Part shown: positions 11,063 to 22,732 of the stretch, piece after piece | Numbering within the stretch: the first letter of the stretch is position 1 | Layout: each line of letters starts with the position of its first letter | NCBI GenBank assembly: GCA_914767715.1 | Contig: OU612067.1 | Location: 14,267,001 to 14,327,000, forward strand | Reading direction: 5' to 3' | Source of the DNA: Membranipora membranacea | Taxonomy: Eukaryota; Bryozoa; Gymnolaemata; Cheilostomatida; Membraniporidae | DNA length: 60,000 nt | The notes under the pieces: generated by a model | Told to the model about the DNA's origin: nothing | What the model saw: the letters and a program-made list of their open reading frames with translations, nothing else | The model's database searches: none | Translations under genes and position numbers: made by a program

Positions 11063-12164
11063 TTTATTTCAGTGGTTTTGCTGTTTAAAATATAATAAGA
11101 TTGATTTAGGATATATCCTCAGCCCGCTAGCATTTTAGTACTCGAAATTCGCTGTGCATAACAGGCGAACAGCGAAATCATATCTGGAGCTCTAGTCTAA
11201 GTGCTCAGACAGCTGCAATGTGAGTGTTTGATAACGTAATGTTGCTAACTCGCTTTGCAGCCGTCTGAGCACTTAGACTACTGGAGGAGCTCATGAGATG
11301 AATCAGAATGTGCACAACACATCACATCCTGATGCTCTTTGTTTACTTGCAGTGCAGTAGGAATCAAATTCAAATTCTGCTATTTGGTTATTGTTGTGCA
11401 GAGCTTTTCAACAAGACGCAACACGGGAAAATCATTGTGCCGTCATCAGATAATCATCTCTTTGCATCCTAGTTTGAATATCAAGGCTATGCCATTACTT
11501 CCACCCCTCCCATCATCAAAACACCTCAGAAACTCAAGCTAATCACAGTCTAGATCATGGCTGGGCACCCTTTTATTGAAAAAGGCCACATTTTACGCAG
11601 GCTCAACTCAAAAGGCCGCAACATATCTTCCAGGGATAAAATTGGAACTGGAGTAACAATTTTGGCACTTCTATTTTGTAAAAACTGCAGTATGTTGCAA
11701 GAAACATCAACCAAGCAGATATACCGGTTTATCTAATCTTCAGGAGTTTTGTGATGTCGTTTTACCTCATGATTTTATTGTGTACATATATGTTTCATGT
11801 GTATGATAAAGGGCAGGATGTGTGTGGGAGGGGTGCTGTAGTTTCCTCCCAGGAGCCAAAGTGTAAAAAAGTGGCGATTGGAAAAAAATAATTTCGCGCA
11901 GCGTAAAAATAATTTTGACGCCCTGTTATAATTTTGGTCTGACAGCGCCTGCCCTCCTGCAACAGGGGAAATCTTTTGCAAATGGTTGTGAAATGAATGC
12001 ATAATGCCGGAGTAATTGTGACAAATTGTAACACTTTCGTCCAAAATTTTGCAGTTTTGCAAAAAATAATAATTACTATTATGTTAGAGAACTTTGTAAT
12101 TTTTAATATGCCAATGTCACTGTTTTGTGTCATTTCGAAAGAAAAACAACTTGAAAAAGTCATT
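11063..12164. other. GST 5' flank to inner-unit junction, no supported gene
   Basis: It contains the inverted repeat and presumably the GST promoter on the - strand; I see no convincing TATA box. Open frames here (for example 11775-12229, -) overlap in two frames and are low-complexity. Counterparts are 32711-33812 and 53689-54788. Confidence 0.55.
11194..11279. repeat. Imperfect inverted repeat upstream of GST copy A
   Basis: Two arms of about 25 bp (11194-11218 and 11255-11279) are separated by 36 bp, about 130 bp upstream of the GST start. A second small inverted repeat (TTCGCTGT/ACAGCGAA) lies next to it, closer to the gene. It may be a small MITE or a promoter-proximal cruciform. Confidence 0.5.
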
Positions 12165-12422
12165 GGCATTCGGCAAATCATCATATTATGATGATTTTGT
12201 GTAGAGTGGCTAGGGACGCTTGGCTCCATGCATGATACAGAATGGCCACTACTTTGAAATATCTTGGACTTACAGAATGCTATGCATACTTGTTTCTCAA
12301 CATAATGAAAGAGGAATCAAAATTAATGTGTGATAAATCTTACAGGTGTAAGGCCACAATTAGGCCGCAAAAGATTACCTATTAGGTCGCACTGGCAAAA
12401 AGGCTGCAGGTTGCCCACAGCT

Positions 12423-12804
12423 GGCGTCGATCATTGTATCCTGACGTTGATAAAAGTCACAAGAATAGATATTTTCATGACATTTTATGTAATCATTTTC
12501 AATTGGCTTGATTAGCCCTTGGAACTTGGCAAAAATTGTGCAGTGTCATCTAACATAGATATTTGAAGCTCAAATGGCGTAGATCATTGTATTCTGACGT
12601 TGATAAAAGTCACAAGAATAGATATTTTTATGACATTTTATGTAATCATTTTCAATTGGTTTGATTAGCCCTTGGACCTTGGCAAAAATTGTGCAGTGTC
12701 ATCTAACATAGATATTTGAAGCTCAAATGGCGTAGATCATTGTATTCTGACATTGATAAAAGTCACAAGAATAGATATTTTTATGACATTTTATGTAATC
12801 ATTT
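12423..12804. repeat. 153-bp tandem repeat, ~2.5 copies (unit B)
   Basis: Marks at 12423, 12576 and 12729 give an exact 153-bp period; one unit more than in A. Confidence 0.85.
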
Positions 12805-14711
12805 GTAAAAATTGACTGCTTTTTCCATGACACTTCGTCCCTGACACCAAATTTAATTGCATTTGATAGAGCTAGATTTTAATTTATCTTGTTTTGTAAT
12901 AGGAACTACTATTTCTGGATTCACTTTTCTTAGGAAATATGAGGCAAGTTTTTGTTAACCAAATAAGGTTAGCAAATGCAGTTTTACAGCGGTGATCAAG
13001 GGAGGTCACTCTGAAAAATATAACATAACATACATATAATACATACAATATAATCATTCATAGTCATAAAGAATATTCTCATGAAATATACCAATAACTA
13101 TATTGTATTATTTTTTGTTTACATAACAGTTTTGACACATATAAAGCAGTCAACGAAGTACTTTATGCACACAAATCAACACCAGACAAGTTTTACATCC
13201 TCTGTTGTGTGATTTTTCCTGATAGAGAGTTTGAGTGTGACAGAGTAATGAGTCATGTTACAATCCTTATAACATTTGGGCTCACATGTTCCAGATTGTC
13301 TCCCATTTTACCAGCAATTGAGAATATTTATCTCTACAGTAACAAACCTTCCTGCAGGCCTTCCTGCGCCCCTGTTGCCCTCCCACCCCCGAGCCCCCCG
13401 AGCCCCTGTTGCACCCTCATTGCAACATAATACTACCAACACAACCCTTGCCCCGCCACTTTACAAGTCATAGGTACAGCCCTGCTGCAGATCGTCATCA
13501 TAGAAATACATCTTGTTATGCAAGGTTTGTCCTGCTTACTTGAGTATCGTTCCATTACTGCATTTATATAAAGAAGGGGCCCAGTATTTGTGGTGATTGA
13601 TTTAAGGTAAGGCCACACGTTCTCATGCAAATTTCTGCTTCTTCTTGCAAATATAATTTCGTACTAATGTCAACCTGCCACACATGATTCTCATCTCCGA
13701 AAATTGTATGAGCGCAATCCTTCTGCGCTAATACGAACCATTCCCCAACAGTGATATGAAATAAAAAGATTTATACCAAGGAGAAGCTGTTACTCGTTGT
13801 TTATACCAACCGCCCAGTGATTCAGCTTCTATGTATGCCTCAACCATCTCCTAATAATTGTTTCAATTTGATACTCATAATTCACTGTATCCCTTCCCCT
13901 CTTACTCCAGGTCCAAAATTGAATGAGAAACTCTACATATTGATCATCCACTCCATCTTTTTACCAAAGTTGTGTTTGCATAGATATGACCTTGACTTTT
14001 CAATCAAAACGGGCAGCCACTCAGATAGCATTTTGTGAAAATTTATACTATCTGGTTACGTACATTGTTAACATACAGCGTTCCACAAATTGTGGAAATC
14101 CCAATCCGAACGACAGTTTACATGAAATTTACTCCTAATTGTGAGAAAACAACCCCATATGACTTCACTTTTAGATAGATTTTTCTTTTGGTTTTACTAA
14201 CAAGAAAATTCAGTGACAAGTTTATGACATGGCAGCCTAGAACCCTAAATGTTTCAACTCTGGCTTAAGATGTTTGCTATTGAATTGTGTTAAATGCAGA
14301 TGAGAAGTCCCAAAAGTAAACATCACATATTGCATACGAGGCATTCTGGTCTATAACGTAAGTGACACTTTCAGGACCTGTATTGGGTAAACTGGCTTGC
14401 TCTGTATGCAACTATTGCCATGGGTAGTGGTTAGTGATATATTGCTATAGAAGAATTTGGAAAGACGCATCGTGATGGTGTGACGTGTTTCAATTCCTTA
14501 TTTTGCCAGACAGTTGTGGTTTCCCACAGTTTTACAAGTTTGGCAAGCATTCATTATTCCCTCCATAATAATCAAAATATGATTTTTCCCAGAATAACAA
14601 TAATAACTAGCTTTATCAACAGTGATCATAACAAAATGAATACAACCCTGAAGTTAATTAATGGATATTCAATAGTTAACATTTGGTCTTGTGATGGGGG
14701 ATCTTGTGCAC

Positions 14712-14719
14712 TATATAAG
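14712..14719 (+). promoter_or_regulatory. TATA box, peptide gene B
   Basis: TATATAAG, 83 bp before the ATG at 14795. Confidence 0.7.
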
Positions 14720-14794
14720 CTGGTTTTGCAGGCTCAACACAGTCATCATCTAAATCAGCAGTCGAGCAGATAGACATAATTCAGCTTCTTCACA

Positions 14795-15299
14795 ATGGCA
14801 CGATTCATATTGGTGGTTATTGCTTGCCTGTTCATGGCCGCTGTTGGTGAGAATACTTTAATTAGTTATAGTTAGTGTAATATGACGACTACAGTATTTA
14901 TTCATGTGAACTATGTTCTGTTTATCGTTTAAGAATATTTCAAACTATTTAAAATGTGATTTTCTCAATAAATAATTGTAAATTGATAATACAAAAAGAA
15001 GAAATCTCAGACTTTGAGATAACAAAGTCAAGAACTAGTTGAGAATTTAAACAAAATTGCAAGCGTGACATGAAACAATTCATGATCGTTTAAATGCTAA
15101 TTAAAATCTTTTAATTTTTTCAGTTGATGCTGTCTTCGTCACAGAAAAATTCTGCAGGAGTTTGAACCCTGAGGGTTTTGAACAGTGCGTGCAAACTAAA
15201 GACTGCGTCGGCTACGGCACCCGCAATAAATACTGCTGTACTGATTGCAAATTTAATACTTGTATGCCTGATGATGAATGTTGGTCCGACGGACCGTAA
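14795..15299 (+). CDS. Secreted cysteine-rich peptide, copy B (short C-terminus)
   Basis: Exons 14795-14846 and 15124-15299 encode 75 residues. The signal peptide and all eight mature cysteines are identical to copy A. A 4-bp difference at the end of exon 2 (GACGGACCGTAAG instead of GACGGTAAG) places a TAA right after CWSDGP, so an unspliced transcript ends cleanly there. If the GTAAGT is still used as a donor, the tail is read out of frame and stops after a few residues. In either case the tyrosine-rich tail of copies A, C, E and F is lost. Confidence 0.75.
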
Positions 15300-17745
15300 G
15301 TATTTTAAAGTTTCAATTTTTTTTATCTCCATATGTTGCCCATTCAGCAGATTACAACTATGAAGATTTGCTCAAACCGAAAGTATATACCTAATGGTCT
15401 AATATGTGACTGATTCTAGGGCTATATGGTTTCAGAATTTCGATAGTCTAGACTCTAGAGTCTAGAGTGTCTTAAGAACGTTGTCTCCAATTGATTAAGT
15501 TACGTTGTGTCCAATTATTAAGTACGCTGTGTCTAATTATGAACAAAAGGATATTATTTTTTGTTTCTTAATCTTTGTAATTTAATATAATTCTGACTCT
15601 CTGGAATAACTGATGACTCCCTCTCTTTTATTTCCATGAGTCAGATCTCTTTGTTGATTACAATTTAGAAGGGGGGGGGGGGCGTCGGACAAAAGGGGTG
15701 GCAAAAGTCTATCTTGGTCTCTGTCAGCAACAACCCTTTATTAAATTGATGGAAGATGACCTCTTAGGCAAGATGCAAAGAATGTTTTTGACCCAGTAAA
15801 TCTTAAAGCTTCAGCTGTGTTCAAAGGCAATCACAAAGTTCCCATGCATTGATTGGAACTCAAAATGAAGCGAATCCCTCACCATTTGAAATGGGATGCT
15901 TGAAAAAAATTCAAAAAGGTCTACCGCAGTCGGGAATTGAACCAGTCTTTGATGCTATCCACTGTGCTCGGCCCTAATCGAACGAAGGAACACAAACCAA
16001 TACGCAACTAAATTGAACCCATGCTTTTGCCATGATTCCATAGCTCCTCAAGTTGATGTGAACACAATGAATGGCAACTTAGTGAATGTCAAAGGTTGCT
16101 GACGCATGTAAAATTAGACTGAGAACTTCAAAACAATACCGAACAATATGATAGCGACACTGTGACTTAAATTAAATGATTTACACCGGGACTTATGATA
16201 GCATCAAAGTAGAGAACTGCTTTCTTAGCTTTGTCAAATTCACTAAAGTATATTTTATTTGTGTCTTATAGGTAGTTGATACATCCGCCATCACCAGAAC
16301 GGACAAGCTGCGCAAGTACTTCACTATGCCCTTCTGACCTATGAATATGACGAATTCCTTTGAACACATCATTTTCTATCATAATCTTAGCTACAAAACA
16401 ATAAAACTTCATCAAAGAACCCACAGTGATTTTATTTATGAGCTCTTGAAGTTGTAATGAGTACAAGTGCTGCCCCGGCAGGGGGGCGTCAGATGTGGGG
16501 GCACGAGTCTAGGGGGCTCAGACTAGCTACACAGTCATGATGACAGACCATTTGATTGAAAACCGCATCATGAGTAATTGTTGAAGTGCGTTTTTTCAGG
16601 TTAGTCATTATTGTCGAGCATGTGCTGGGGTATCCAGCAGTACGGTCATAACCTTGCCATAATGCCTGGTCAAAATACCATCAGGACAAAATGCGCAGAG
16701 AGCATGATATGCCAATGAGAAAAAATCCAGGAAATATTCCAAGGCCCAAATAAACTTTCGTTAAAACACCAGTTGTTGCAACAGTCAAGAGCCCAGTGGA
16801 ATCAAAGTCAGGTTGGACATAACACCATTTGGGACAACAAGCCACATCCAGCGTTTAGTCAACATAGGTTTATGACTGTCAGTTTCTAAGTGACAGTAAC
16901 AGTGACAAAGACTGTCATTGTATAGTCTGAGTTTACATCCAAATTGCAATAATACTAACTGTAAGAGACAGAGCACGTATTAGATCCATATTTGTAGGGT
17001 CGGATTATCGCCTACCCAGTATACATGTGTATTATATATATCACGATGATTTACAGATTAATGAGTATGGTAAGGGATACTGGTGAATTTGAAATAGTCT
17101 TTGTTAAAGCCCCAAATAATATAATGTAGAAACCCACCCAATAGGCCTACCAAGATTATTCACAGGCTATTGTTTTGGAATCGGCCAAGCCATAGATGGA
17201 CATGTCGGGTAAATAAATTTGACTAATTTTATGTGCCTTTTTACGCCCTATCAGGCCTGTCAAAGAGATCAACACTCTTGTATGACAATCCAGTTCATGT
17301 AGGGTCTTCATGATGGTACCTGGAGATTTAAAAGTTTCAGGTTGCAGATAACTCAACACAATAACAAACCAAAACCTGTCAGCCGATCAAAACAAAACAC
17401 AAGCACATGGGTCCATTTATAAAGGTACAATAATAGTGATACATGAGCAGATAACAGCACAGAAGCAATATCCAACATCACCAATAACGCAGACAAGGCT
17501 TCATTGTTGGCCTGAATCCCAGGCTACCAGTGTGCACCAATTCAGCTTCTTATTTCTCAGCACAGACTTAGGAAAACCACTAACTGGGCCTTCCACCGTT
17601 GAGATTGCAAGAAAAATCATATTATTTATTTGATGTAAATGAATTATAATTTTCAGATCGTTGGCGGGAGTATTGTGTCTAGAGGCTAAAGTAACCTTAT
17701 AGGAAGTTAATTAAATGTCGGTTAAAAACGTTATTTAAATTCTTA

Positions 17746-17951
17746 AGAATGGGCAGCAACATAATGGGTGCCATAGGGGCTAGGCCGCCAATGTCTGCGG
17801 CAATTTCCTCTCAGTTTGTAGGCAGGTCGTAGCACACAAACATGTCCCAGTAGTCAGTGGGCTGCATTGGGATTCAATTCAAACCCACGCCTTTCAACAC
17901 TTTTGCATGCTGAGGGACGCGCTCTAACTAGCTGAGCCACCTCCTAGTCCT
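17746..17951 (-). repeat. tRNA-derived SINE-like element (unit B)
   Basis: It is the same A-box and B-box arrangement as in unit A, at the orthologous place. Confidence 0.55.
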
Positions 17952-18624
17952 TAACAGTGTGTAACTCATTAGTTCTAGGGTAAAGATAATTTTAAAGTTT
18001 TACTGGGAGTTGCATTGTTGACATTTAACTAAAAACCTGTTCTGTTATTACTCGATCGATATTGTGCTGTATTATTAAATCTACAATCCTCTAACACAAG
18101 GGTCAATAATATATCACCTCACAACTTCAAAGAATTATTTATTTAGTCTGAGCGCTTGGGGTGCAGGTAAATTTTAGCTTTGCAAGGTTTGTTTTGCTCG
18201 GCTCAAGTTTGAAAACCTAGTGATAGAAAACCACCTGTAACAATAACTTGAGCACACACCTCCCGATTTAAACCTATGATCAAGTTTAACAAACAAGAAA
18301 CAAGCAAGCAAAGTCTACTCACTTCTAATACCAACATCAAACTTATCGACAGTAAGTGAAATGCTTGCTATGATGTATTGATAGGCTTAATAAATCTAAA
18401 TCCTTCGCCGAGTCAAAATGCAAACACATTACTAGAACAACATCAAAAATAAAAAACAATTTAGTAAACACAATGTTTAGTTAGCTCGGGCACCTAAAAA
18501 CATAACTTGGTCTCTTTATCACAGAAAGTGCATGTAATGGATGATAACTCATATTATTGAGAGAAATACGGACGGCTGTTTGACAGATCTAAAAATAATC
18601 AGATGCAAGACAACACCGACAAAT

Positions 18625-18789
18625 TTACAAATTGGAGTCGGGTCGACCGGCGAGGTATTTCTTTACACGCGGATCTGCCTCAAACTTGGCCGACCATTGT
18701 TTAGCGAAAGGAGTTACGCTCATCACATCTGGTGTGGCTAGTTTAGCGAAGTCCATACCGCACCATAACCATACATCAGCAAGACCAAT
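18625..18789 (-). pseudogene. Orphan GST last exon (unit B)
   Basis: This 165-bp exon has an intact acceptor, a frame of 54 codons and a stop, matching GST exon 4 of copies C and E. Exons 1-3 are absent: 470 bp upstream on the - strand the sequence switches to the LRR array of the ROCO gene. It could serve only as an alternative last exon of a distant GST gene, otherwise it is a remnant. Confidence 0.8.
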
Positions 18790-19259
18790 CTGCAAAATTA
18801 AATAATGTTGTCTGCATAATTCTTCTGCATGCAGAGAGGCGTGAATCTAAGAAAATTCTGATATGCACTGGAAGAATTGGAGAAAATTTTTTGCATTCAC
18901 TTGCTTTAGTAATATAGGTGAAGCAATCATATCCCTTTTGCACTGTGGGTCAGAATATGGAAAACATAATCAAGGGACTAATAACTGGTTTGTGGCGATG
19001 TGTAGTGACACATTGTGCATATCAAACCATTATATTTGGCATGAGCATTTGTTACCATAGAACTTGCCCTGGGTAAACAGGCCAAATAACACATAATACA
19101 AAACTTCGTAAGTACTTCACATTTGTCCTGATCCATACCTCAGGCCAATTTGTAGAAATTATCTATCAATTGCCACCCGTCTTATATGTAATAGCAGTTA
19201 ACAAGAATTCGGACACAAAATTGATCCGCCCAAAGAATTCTGGCCAATGTACACTACAG

Positions 19260-19919
19260 CCACTCACTCACTACTATACCTGAGAGTATTGGTCAGCTGA
19301 CTAATCTCACCTCACTGGATATCAGAGGCTACTCACTCACTACCATACCTGAGAGCATCGGTCAGCTGACTAATCTCACCTCACTGAGTATCTTCATCGA
19401 CTCACTCCCTACCATACCTGAGAGCATCAGTCAGCTGACTAATCTCACCTCATTAAGTATCAGCAGCCGCTCACTCACTACCATACCTGAGAGTATCGGT
19501 CAGCTGACTAATCTCACCTCACTGGATATCATAGGCTACTCACTCACTACCATACCTGAGAGCATCGGTCAGCTGACTAATCTCACCTCACTGGATATCA
19601 TCGGCTACTCACTCACTACCATACCTGAGAGCATCGGTCAGCTGACTAATCTCACCTCACTGAGTATCTTCATCGACTCACTCCCTACCACACCTGAGAG
19701 CATCAGTCAGCTGACTAATCTCACCTCATTAAGTATCAGCAGCCGCTCACTCACTACCATACCTGAGAGTATCGGTCAGCTGACTAATCTCACCTCACTG
19801 CACATCAGCGGCAACTCACTCACTACCATCCCTGAGAGTATTGGTCAGCTGACTAATCTCACCTCACTGACTATCAGCAGCCGCTCACTCACTGCCATAC
19901 CTGAGATCATCTTCGACAT
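19260..19919 (+). repeat. 69-bp LRR-coding tandem repeat
   Basis: Repeats of 69 bp encode 23-residue leucine-rich repeats of the type IPESIGQLTNLTSL. There are nine near-identical copies, then a divergent capping repeat leading into the Roc domain. Sub-types (DIIGYS, SIFIDS, SISSRS) recur in the same order twice, so blocks of two to four repeats were themselves duplicated. The block starts abruptly at the duplication junction. Confidence 0.9.
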
Positions 19920-22336
19920 TATATCGTTGCAACAGCTCAGATGTGATGGCTGTTATTCTCTAACATCACCACCTAGAGAGGTCTGTGAACAGGGCATTTT
20001 TGCTGTTAGAAGGTACGTCTCTGACTTGCATTTGGAGAGAGGGCGTAACCAGCATCTTATTCCTGTTACGGTTATTGGGAATCGCAAAGCAGGAAAAACA
20101 AGTCTAGTGTTGAGTGTTCAGCAAAATAAAAAGGTACTAACTGCACGTAATCCTGCTGAGAGCAAATTGGATGAGGCAACAAGAGTCTTCAAAGTATGCG
20201 AGGCGGATGTCAATGAAAGTTCTAAATTGGTATTTTCTGACTTTGGAGGGCAAAAGATTTCCAGTTTCTCATACCAGTTGAGCTTCAAAGCCGGTTGCCT
20301 TCCGCTGCTTGTAATAGATATAGCGGATTTTGACAGATTAGCCTCACTGGATGGAGAAGAAGTAGCATGCCAAGAACTTTGTATAAAGTGGCTGACACAC
20401 ATGTATCTCTCATGTCCGAGTCTCGGCCGACCAATAATAGTCCTAACACATTGTGACAGAGTTACTAATGAATGCTTGAAACATCGAACGCAACAACTTG
20501 TGAACACTACAGAAACTCTACGTATGAGGATAATCAAGGAGGAGAACAAAGTAAGATCTACATTGAGCCCATTCTTTATCATGGCTAGCTTCGCAGATAT
20601 CACTGAACTGTTTGTAAGGACAGAAAACATTGCCAACCTATCAAAGACCTCTAATCTAGCTGACATTGGGAGACTTAAAGAATTCCTTGAAGCTGCAGGA
20701 TCTAAGATTATCACAGAATTACCGGCAAGCTGGTACCGAATACTCATCAAAATAACAAGTGACAAAGACAGGCCGTTCTTCACCCTTTCTGAGATAGACG
20801 AGCTCTTTCCTGATGACACTGATCATGTGGCACTTCAGTATCTTCATGATTCAGGCAGAATAATGTGGTTCAAGAGTGTCGAAGGTCTCGCCTCCTTTAT
20901 ATTCCATCGCCCTGAGGTTCTCACTGCTCTTATTGAGACGCTGTATAATCACACTCAAGATGCCGCCTGGGTTACACGATTAGCTAGCTTTACCTCATAT
21001 ATCTGGGCCGGAAAGACAATCGAGACTAGAAAATATACGGAGATGGTCAATCAGTTTCAATCAACAGGGGTTATGGAAGCTGCATTGCTCCATCATTTAC
21101 TAGAACAAGAATCAGAGCTTCACCCTGACATTGGAATTGAAGTCCTGAAAACTTTCAACCTTATACACAAATTCGCAGATAAATGTATTATCCCTTACTT
21201 TGCTACCAGGAAAGTCTCAATTCCTGCCATTCATACTCATCTCATCCCACTGAAAGTAGATCTGTTTCTACAAGGTCTCCCTATCCCCAGATATGTCTAC
21301 TCACTCATTACGGCGGCATATCTAGACATCAATGTGAATCCAGTCAATCATGTCGAGGCTGGAGCCTATGCTATGGACGACGGCCTCACAAGAGCAGGCA
21401 TTGAGACGAAGAAGACAGAATGGTCTAGTGCTATACAGCTGTTTGACTTGATAGAAACTCAAATCACAGAACTGGTCTCATGTGGACTATCCCTACTTGT
21501 GATGTCCATCATGTTGCATGGTATAGCTGGAATGCTAACAGGAAGTGACCGCACACAGGCAATCATTTCTGACATCCTCAAAGAAACAGAGAAACAACTC
21601 CCAGAGCATATACCGTTGGTAAAAAGAGTTATTAACCTTTTGTTCACTTATGTCATTTTTGGGATAGTTTCACAGGGTTTACATGAGATCTACCAGTACC
21701 AGTCATGTGACCACATCCACCATTGTAAATTTCTGCAAAAAATGATGATGTGAGTTAGTCTGAGAACAGACACAACGCCAGGATGATGATGTGGAACACA
21801 AAGAAATTCAAACTTTGCATCCACTCCACACGTTATACGTTTCAGCTTGAAATGGGTATCAACTACAATTCCCAAACAAGAGCATGTATGTATGTAACCT
21901 GCCCCTTTACTGTTTTGAAAACATGATGATTTGTAGTTGTATTCTATCGTCGTAGATAATTATGATCCAGGCCTGTCAGGGTGAACATAAAGCTTCTGGA
22001 TCAACCTCTACAAGCAGCCTAAGAGATGCCCAGGGCTCAACAGAAAAGGATAACCAGCTGATCAAACTGAAGAGGCCTCACACCTTGTTACTCATGTCTA
22101 CAGTACATGGAGGGATGTCTGTCAGAGGGGCGTTCACTGGAGCTATCGCGACACAGATAGTTAAAGCTGATGGTAAGACTACTATAGAAGAGATGGTGAC
22201 TAAGGCTAATATAGATCTAAAGAAGAACGAACCAGATCAGTACAATCAGACACCAGAACTAAGAAGTACACTTCAGAAGAGTCTAGTACTTTTCATTCAT
22301 TCATTCATTCATCGTTTATTACAGTCTCATGTTTGA
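19260..22336 (+). CDS. LRR-Roc-COR-caspase protein, 5'-truncated (copy 2)
   Basis: The frame is open from 19225 to 21753, but the first in-frame ATG lies inside the Roc domain, so the true start is missing. Order of parts: about nine and a half 23-residue LRRs (19260-19989); Roc GTPase with P-loop GNRKAGKT (20077-20100), switch-like DFGGQ (20239-20253) and base-specificity THCD (20446-20457); COR domain (about 20719-21276); caspase large-subunit-like region (about 21289-21618); intron 21619-21955; small-subunit exon 21956-22336. The Cys of QACQG is codon 21974-21976. The catalytic His is kept (21517-21519), but the usual Ser before it is Leu. A LINE fragment replaces the last ~30 residues after the caspase core. 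ROCO GTPases act as dimerising switches and caspases cleave after Asp; a switch-controlled protease is inference. No kinase domain follows COR, unlike LRRK proteins. Confidence 0.82.
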
Positions 22337-22732
22337 GAAATATTTTGTTTTCGCTGAGCAATAAAAGTTATGGTGTAAAACATTAAAAAGTTTTGGTCTG
22401 GTTGGTTGTAAAAATTGAAAAAAAAAATAAATAAACAGTAAGAATTATCACTAGTTGGCTAAAAAAGTATACTATTTAACTTCCGCACACAGAGGGATCG
22501 GAAACAGTCAGTTCGTATGTTTACCCTCGTTTTGATTGCTCTGTATCGACCAGACGGAAGTTTATCGAATGTAAATACTGGGTCAGCGTGGTCAGTAGCT
22601 ACGAGTCTGAGGCATCTTGTTCTCATCACTCTTTCGTATATTGCCTCGATGGTGTCAAACTTGCAGCTACCTAGATAGCCTGCGAGGCTTATAACTTTAT
22701 TGAGCGATTTCCTAGATGACGAGGATAAGTGG
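22292..22732 (-). mobile_element. 5'-truncated non-LTR retrotransposon (LINE) 3' end
   Basis: These 441 bp are absent from the same place in the other two ROCO-caspase copies, where the flanks join as AGTACTT-CCACCAGG. On the - strand the insert carries an open frame (from about 22732 to 22459) that reads like the C-terminus of a LINE reverse-transcriptase ORF, ending in an Arg- and Asn-rich segment. A short 3' region and a terminal simple repeat of about four TTCA units (seen on the + strand) follow. I see no clear target-site duplication. It lies inside the caspase small-subunit exon and changes the protein C-terminus after the conserved core. The family (CR1/L2-like) is a guess. Confidence 0.65.

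Larger units (their letters stand above)
12165..19259. repeat. Inner ~7-kb repeat unit B
   Basis: It has the same content as unit A, but the right edge joins the LRR array of the ROCO gene directly instead of GST exon 3. It contains peptide gene B with the short C-terminus, about 2.5 copies of the 153-bp repeat and an intact but orphan GST exon 4. Confidence 0.85.

Noticed and set aside
11795-12229. 144-codon and 95-codon - strand frames as genes
   Set aside because: They overlap each other in different frames, span the inner-unit junction, and one is shortened in the E-F spacer; no motif.
20118-20819. 233-codon open frame on the - strand
   Set aside because: It is antisense to the Roc-COR coding region and is a shadow of that strongly coding frame.
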